A stretch of 10,580 bases of DNA from Thermoanaerobaculia bacterium (GTDB taxonomy: Bacteria > Acidobacteriota > Thermoanaerobaculia > Gp7-AA8): contig JAMPYE010000113.1 of assembly GCA_023700825.1 (NCBI GenBank), positions 1 through 10,580 on the forward strand, read 5' to 3'. Every line of letters starts with the position of its first letter. Within the stretch, counting starts at the first letter, position 1. The notes beneath the pieces are model-generated. The model saw only the letters and a program-made list of their open reading frames with translations, was not told where the DNA came from and ran no database searches. The position numbers were made by a program, and so were the translations under genes. This document shows positions 7,049 through 10,580 of the stretch, one piece after another.

Positions 7049-8068
7049 TCACTCCTCGAGAATCGCCGGCATCCCCGGCGTCACCAGCGTCGCGAGCTCC
7101 GTCACGTCCCAGTTCGTCAGTCGAATGCAGCCGTGCGACGTGCCCTTGCTGATGGTCGACGGCGCAGCTGTTCCGTGAATTCCATAGTGCGGCTTCGAAA
7201 GGTCGATCCACACCGTGCCGACCGGGCCATTCGGGCCGGGGGCGAGCTTCGTCGCCTTCTCCCCCGCCTCGGCATCCCAGAACAGGTCGGGGTTGTAGTT
7301 GAACGTCGGGTTCGCTGCAACTCCATTGATCTTCCAGGTACCGAGGGGAAGCGGATCGTGCGCGCTCCCGATGGTCGCCGGATAGCGGGCCAGCACGACG
7401 CCGGCGCCGCTGACTGCCTCCACGGCACCCTGACTCTTGTCGACGCGAATGGTGATCCCGTCAACCTTCCCGGGAGGCGTGCCTGCGATGTTAGGCACGA
7501 GAATGACCACGCCGGCGCGATCGAGTTCGATCCCCGGATTCAGCGCAGCGATCAGTTTCGGGCTCGCATGGAACTTTTCGCCGAGCGCCTCGGCGAGATT
7601 CTCGAATCCCAGGGCCGGCAACTTCGCCTGGTCCGCCACCTCCGCGGGAATCGGCGTGAACGGGCCGGCGAGATCCTCTGCCGTAAGAGTGTAGGAGACG
7701 ATTGCGGGGGCAGTGTCGAGATTGAGCTCCTGCCAGGTCGCGGCGCTCACCTCCGCGCCGGCCTTCAGTCTTCTCGCGGCGTTGAACGCGGCCGCGGCGC
7801 CCCTGGTGTTACCGCCCCAGCGGCCGTCGATCTCGCCCGGCGAGAAGTGAGCGCGATCGAGCAGAATCTGCGCCCGCAGCACGGCGCTTCCGCGCTGCCC
7901 TGACGCGTTGAGGAGAGGATGCCCGGCAGGTTGGTTCACTGCCGCCGCGCTCAGGGGCGTCGTCGCAGCTCCCGTTGAAACCGTCGGCGGCGCAGCCTGC
8001 GCCGCCAAAACGATAGCGAACTGCGCGAGCACGCAGCAGATGACGGACAGACGTGACAGGAAACCCAT
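7049..8068 (-). CDS. L,D-transpeptidase (YkuD domain) with peptidoglycan-binding and LysM-like domains
   Basis: A 339-residue secreted enzyme expected to form 3-3 peptidoglycan cross-links or attach proteins to the wall. Residues 1-25 are a signal peptide ending AAQA, followed by a short Ala/Thr-rich stretch. A PG_binding_1-type domain spans about 53-118 (SPGEIDGRWGGNTRGA is characteristic). A LysM-like segment is at about 155-195 (ALGEKFHASPKLIAALNPGI). The YkuD domain is about 204-338, with H298 in HYGIHGT and the active-site motif SHGCIRL (H312, C314, R316). The frame opens at 8209, but ATG 8068 is chosen: it has an AAGGAGG ribosome site (8076-8082) seven bases away and exposes the signal peptide directly. 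The upstream neighbour is the permease, 137 bases away; M23 follows immediately. It may act mainly in wall reinforcement, which is an inference. Confidence 0.94.
   Translation of the reverse strand: MGFLSRLSVICCVLAQFAIVLAAQAAPPTVSTGAATTPLSAAAVNQPAGHPLLNASGQRGSAVLRAQILLDRAHFSPGEIDGRWGGNTRGAAAAFNAARRLKAGAEVSAATWQELNLDTAPAIVSYTLTAEDLAGPFTPIPAEVADQAKLPALGFENLAEALGEKFHASPKLIAALNPGIELDRAGVVILVPNIAGTPPGKVDGITIRVDKSQGAVEAVSGAGVVLARYPATIGSAHDPLPLGTWKINGVAANPTFNYNPDLFWDAEAGEKATKLAPGPNGPVGTVWIDLSKPHYGIHGTAAPSTISKGTSHGCIRLTNWDVTELATLVTPGMPAILEE
7052..7057 (-). promoter_or_regulatory. Ribosome binding site of the M23 gene inside the transpeptidase 3' end
   Basis: On the minus strand GAGGAG is formed by the two terminal Glu codons of the transpeptidase, directly before its TGA, and lies 10 bases before the M23 ATG. 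This links translation of the two genes. Confidence 0.65.
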
Positions 8069-8205
8069 GGGTTGTCCTCCTTCAGATCGAAAATCGGGCC
8101 GGTACTGCGTTGATCGTTGACGACTCCAGAAAACTGAAAGGGGCGGGACCGGTTCCCGTCGCGTCATTCCGGACATCGAAGCGTCTCTCGCTGCCGTGGT
8201 AGTGC
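8069..8205. other. 137-base spacer between the permease and the transpeptidase
   Basis: The gap is long enough for a promoter of the transpeptidase-M23 pair, but no convincing hexamer pair was seen. A short inverted repeat, CGGGA (8144-8148) and TCCCG (8154-8158) with a five-base loop, could be a weak terminator for the permease unit. Confidence 0.35.
8076..8082 (-). promoter_or_regulatory. Shine-Dalgarno site that fixes the transpeptidase start
   Basis: A full AAGGAGG on the minus strand, seven bases before ATG 8068. It is the strongest ribosome site in the window and excludes the longer frame starting at 8209, which would overlap the permease end. Confidence 0.75.
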
Positions 8206-9510
8206 TCATTCGTCTCCATCGGGAGGCTTCGGATCGGCGGGGCGGCGCTCGTCGAGTCTTCGACCCGCGGACATCTCGACGGCGATCGCGGCAGCCTGAA
8301 CCGCAGCGACACCCTCGGTCCGGCGTTCGTACTCCTGCTCGGCGAGCTCGTCCCTGACGCGAATCTCCGTGTCCGCGACCTGCTCCTGCTCACCCGGAAG
8401 CTCGACTCGCAGCTCCTCGATGAGCATCATGATCGTCGCCGCGACAGGAAGCGCGAGGAGCCCGCCGACGATCCCCATCAGCGTTCCTCCCACCATCAGC
8501 GCGAAGAGCACGACCGAGGAAGGAAGCCGGAGCGAGCGCCCGTAGATGCGCGGGATGAGAACGCGCCCCTCGAACTCCGCGTAGGCGATCATTACGACCA
8601 GCACGATTCCCGCGATCTCCGGACCGCGGGCGAGCGCCGCGACGACGGAGGGCACGACCGCGACGAACACGCCCACATAAGGCAGGACGTCCGCGACGGC
8701 GGCGATCAGCGCGATGACCATCGCGTTTTCCAGGCCCAGCGCCTTGAGGAGAATGAACGTGAATGCTCCCATCAGGAACGACGTCGTCAACTGTCCGCGG
8801 ATGTAGGCGCCGACGATCGTCTCGAGGTTCAGCATGACCCGCGAAAGCCGGATGTGATGCGAGCGAGGAACGACCGCGAAGAGGCCGCCACGCAGCCGGT
8901 CACGGTCGATCATCATGTAAAGCGCCAGAAAGACCGCGCTCAACCCGTAGGCGGCAAGGGTGAACAGGCGGATCGAATAGTCGAAAGCCGTCGCTCCGAT
9001 CGTGCTCCCCGGACCGTCGTACCTGACGCTCCTCAGCCAGTCTGCGAGCGGTTCGCTCACGCGGACGCGGGAGAGCCGCTCTGCCAGTCCGGCGCGGAAG
9101 GCAGGCTCGTGCTCGAGCATCGCCCCCGCCTGATGGACGAGCGATGGGATCGTCAACGTCACGACCAGTATCGCGGCAATGGAGACGAGGAAGAAGACGA
9201 ACGCGATCGCCAGCCCGCGCCGGGTCTTTCGCGCCTCCAGCCATCGAACGGCGGGGCTCATCGTCCCGACGACGAAAAGAGCGACGACGAGCACGAGGAA
9301 GATCGGCGCGAGCCGGATCAGCAGCCACAATGCGGCGAGGACGAGTACCAGCGTGAGAACCGTCGCGGGCGAGATGTCGACGCGCAGCACCGTTCGTGCC
9401 GGGTGGCGCACGGCGCGCGAGGATTCCGGCGACGCCCCGGGCACGGCACGCGCCGTCGGCGGCGTCCTCGGAAGCCCGCCACCGATCTCCGCTGTGACTT
9501 CGCTTTGCAC
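8206..9510 (-). CDS. AI-2E/PerM-family permease (UPF0118)
   Basis: A 434-residue inner-membrane protein of the AI-2E transporter family, which includes TqsA, PerM/YdiK and Na+(Li+)/H+ antiporters. Hydrophobic helices lie at about 48-65, 66-84, 99-121, 180-201, 242-260, 262-277, 278-295, 300-315 and 330-365. Family hallmarks are GAYIRGQL (234-241), ADVLPYVG (273-280), EFEGRVLIPRIYG (312-324) and the Gly-rich GTLMGIVGGLLALP (342-355). The region between helices (about 122-175) is the usual soluble loop. A Pro/Ala/Arg-rich head of about 45 residues and a charged tail of about 65 residues lie outside the core. The start is GTG 9510, with AAGGAA (9517-9522) six bases upstream and overlapping the stop of the secreted-protein gene. 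The substrate is unknown; the family name should not be read as proof of quorum-signal export. Confidence 0.93.
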   Translation of the reverse strand: MQSEVTAEIGGGLPRTPPTARAVPGASPESSRAVRHPARTVLRVDISPATVLTLVLVLAALWLLIRLAPIFLVLVVALFVVGTMSPAVRWLEARKTRRGLAIAFVFFLVSIAAILVVTLTIPSLVHQAGAMLEHEPAFRAGLAERLSRVRVSEPLADWLRSVRYDGPGSTIGATAFDYSIRLFTLAAYGLSAVFLALYMMIDRDRLRGGLFAVVPRSHHIRLSRVMLNLETIVGAYIRGQLTTSFLMGAFTFILLKALGLENAMVIALIAAVADVLPYVGVFVAVVPSVVAALARGPEIAGIVLVVMIAYAEFEGRVLIPRIYGRSLRLPSSVVLFALMVGGTLMGIVGGLLALPVAATIMMLIEELRVELPGEQEQVADTEIRVRDELAEQEYERRTEGVAAVQAAAIAVEMSAGRRLDERRPADPKPPDGDE

Positions 9511-9516
9511 GTGCCG

Positions 9517-9522
9517 TTCCTT
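9517..9522 (-). promoter_or_regulatory. Ribosome binding site of the permease overlapping the upstream stop
   Basis: Minus-strand AAGGAA begins within the TAA stop (9521-9523) of the secreted-protein gene and lies six bases before the permease GTG. This supports coupled translation and the GTG start. Confidence 0.6.
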
Positions 9523-10504
9523 ACGGACAAGTCGCGAAGGCGCTGGTGTCCTGTACGGGCGCGAAGGCCGTGCCCTGGGGATTGACGTAGGTCTTCACCA
9601 TGCCGTTCGTCGTGTCCGTCACCGTGATGACGGTGCGCACGTTCGTGAGGCCGCCGGCGAATACCCAGTAGCGGTTGTTGTAGCCACAGCCGTCGAGGAT
9701 CTTGACCACGACTTCGACGTTCGTGTTGTTGAAGAACCAGAAGTAGCCCGTCTCGTCAGTGAGCTTGACGGCCCGGGCGTTGCCCGAAGATGGGAATGGC
9801 GTCTCGAACGTCGCCGCCACCTTGAAGCGCCCGCCGTCGAGACACAACTCTTCGAGCGTCGGGGTGCAGTTGGCGACTCCGACGGCTGGATCGACGCGAA
9901 TGCCCCAGGCGCTCGGGCCCGATCCGGAGAACCCCGTCGCCGAATTCGCCCACGAGACACCATCACTGCCGTGATACACGGGGCGCTGCGCGGTTCCCAC
10001 GGAACGGTCGCCGCACACGAAGTGGCTGGCAGAGTTGTAATGAACTCCCACGTACACGCTGCTGTCGGGCAGGACGATGCCGGAGCCTGCGAGGCTGACA
10101 TTGTAGAAGTTCGAGTTCCCCACCACCGGAATCGCGTTCGCCACTGCCGCGACCGATCCAAGGAACCTGCCGGGCGCGCCCCCTGAACCGTCGTTGTCGT
10201 AGACGACCACGTCGAACGGCAGGCTGGAAGCGGCGTTCTCGTTCATCCGGGAGAAACACGCGCACACCTGATCGAGCGCGCTGGTGCCCGACGGCAGATC
10301 GAACTTCATCACGACGAATGCCGGGCTCAGGCCATAGAAATCGACGAATTCCCCGTCGTCGTACGCGACGCCGGAGGCACAATCGACCGATGCCTCGGCA
10401 ACGGCTTCTCCTGCCGGAACCTGAAGGTGGAATTCCGTCGGTTCTTCCGCCACCGCCGGCCAGCTCAACAGGGCGATTGCGATTGCTGCAATTGACAGTC
10501 TCAT
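9521..10504 (-). CDS. Secreted protein with an Acidobacteriota-type C-terminal domain
   Basis: A 327-residue exported protein of unknown function. Residues 1-19 are a clean signal peptide (AIAIALLSWPAVA, then EE). The central part (about 24-210) is beta-rich with Cys at 42, 81, 83 and 164 and resembles extracellular jelly-roll or bacterial surface modules; no catalytic motif stands out. The C-terminal domain (about 219-323) has a characteristic series: LCLDGGRFKV, ETGYFWFFNNTNVEVVVKILDG, YWVF, TVTDT and TYVNPQG. From memory this pattern recurs in many predicted secreted proteins of Acidobacteriota, often after unrelated N-terminal parts. The ATG at 10504 has AAAGGAA at 10509-10515. The stop is 10 bases before the permease start. 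Cysteines C213, C221, C273 and C326 may form disulfides. Structural, adhesive or ligand-binding roles are all possible. Confidence 0.88.
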   Translation of the reverse strand: MRLSIAAIAIALLSWPAVAEEPTEFHLQVPAGEAVAEASVDCASGVAYDDGEFVDFYGLSPAFVVMKFDLPSGTSALDQVCACFSRMNENAASSLPFDVVVYDNDGSGGAPGRFLGSVAAVANAIPVVGNSNFYNVSLAGSGIVLPDSSVYVGVHYNSASHFVCGDRSVGTAQRPVYHGSDGVSWANSATGFSGSGPSAWGIRVDPAVGVANCTPTLEELCLDGGRFKVAATFETPFPSSGNARAVKLTDETGYFWFFNNTNVEVVVKILDGCGYNNRYWVFAGGLTNVRTVITVTDTTNGMVKTYVNPQGTAFAPVQDTSAFATCP

Positions 10505-10525
10505 GTAGTTCCTTTCTGACTGTCG

Positions 10526-10554
10526 AATGTATGTTGCCGCGCGATGGCCGGTAA
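10526..10554 (-). promoter_or_regulatory. Candidate promoter for the secreted protein-permease unit
   Basis: Reading the minus strand, TTACCG (10549-10554) and TACATT (10526-10531) are separated by 17 bases and lie just upstream of the ribosome site. Matches to the sigma70 hexamers are 3/6 and 4/6. This would leave a short leader of about 15-20 bases. Confidence 0.35.
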
Positions 10555-10564
10555 GCGCACTTAC
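10551..10564. repeat. Small palindrome GTAAG-N4-CTTAC at the candidate promoter
   Basis: GTAAG (10551-10555) and CTTAC (10560-10564) are perfect inverted arms that overlap the proposed -35 element. The position suits an operator for a dimeric regulator, but the arms are short. Confidence 0.3.
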
Positions 10565-10580
10565 TACCCGTCCACCCGAC

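Noticed and set aside
4687..7152. 821-codon frame spanning the kinase 3' half and the antisense of the M23 gene
   Set aside because: Low-complexity Arg-rich product crossing two well-supported genes in other frames; typical of high-GC DNA.
8069..8209. 47-residue N-terminal extension of the L,D-transpeptidase
   Set aside because: It would bury the signal peptide and overlap the permease end, while a full AAGGAGG precedes ATG 8068.
1..10580. Searched by eye for CRISPR repeats, transposases, tRNA or rRNA genes, phage genes and toxin-antitoxin or defence cassettes
   Set aside because: None was seen; there are no regular direct repeats and no mobile-element proteins, so the window looks like ordinary chromosomal sequence.

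Overview
This is a GC-rich bacterial window in which almost every base lies in compact, bacterial-style genes. The best lineage clue is the secreted protein at 9521-10504. Its last ~105 residues match, by recall, a C-terminal domain seen many times in predicted secreted proteins of Acidobacteriota, especially Thermoanaerobaculia-type genomes. The long Ser/Thr kinase with a membrane anchor and repeat-containing C-terminal region fits that lineage. The assignment is an inference from memory, not from a search.

Layout. Bases 1-70 hold the 3' end of a plus-strand gene with a His-rich tail. Next comes an iron-sulfur-cluster repair di-iron protein (RIC/YtfE/ScdA family, 239-913), followed by a strong hairpin (940-982). 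A proton-coupled oligopeptide (POT/PTR) transporter occupies 1091-2440. It converges on a minus-strand phytanoyl-CoA dioxygenase-like oxygenase (2501-3247), with a hairpin in the 60-base gap. A ~366-base divergent spacer leads to a plus-strand transmembrane Ser/Thr protein kinase with TPR-like repeats and a PH/GRAM-like tail (3614-6199).

The remaining genes are on the minus strand, read right to left: secreted protein (9521-10504), AI-2E/PerM-family permease (8206-9510), L,D-transpeptidase (7049-8068) and M23 peptidase (6271-7041). In two places the ribosome binding site of the downstream gene lies in the end of the gene before it (secreted protein to permease, transpeptidase to M23 peptidase), which suggests two translationally coupled pairs.

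How the genes fit together. The transpeptidase and M23 peptidase form a cell-wall remodelling pair, one making peptidoglycan cross-links and the other probably cutting peptides. The RIC protein implies exposure to nitric oxide or oxidative damage. The kinase looks like a membrane-spanning regulator, but nothing here identifies its signal or substrates. The other genes look like housekeeping or accessory functions without an obvious shared pathway. I did not find a clearly new multi-gene system. The most open questions are the kinase C-terminal module, the secreted protein with its lineage-typical domain, and several inverted repeats at gene boundaries.
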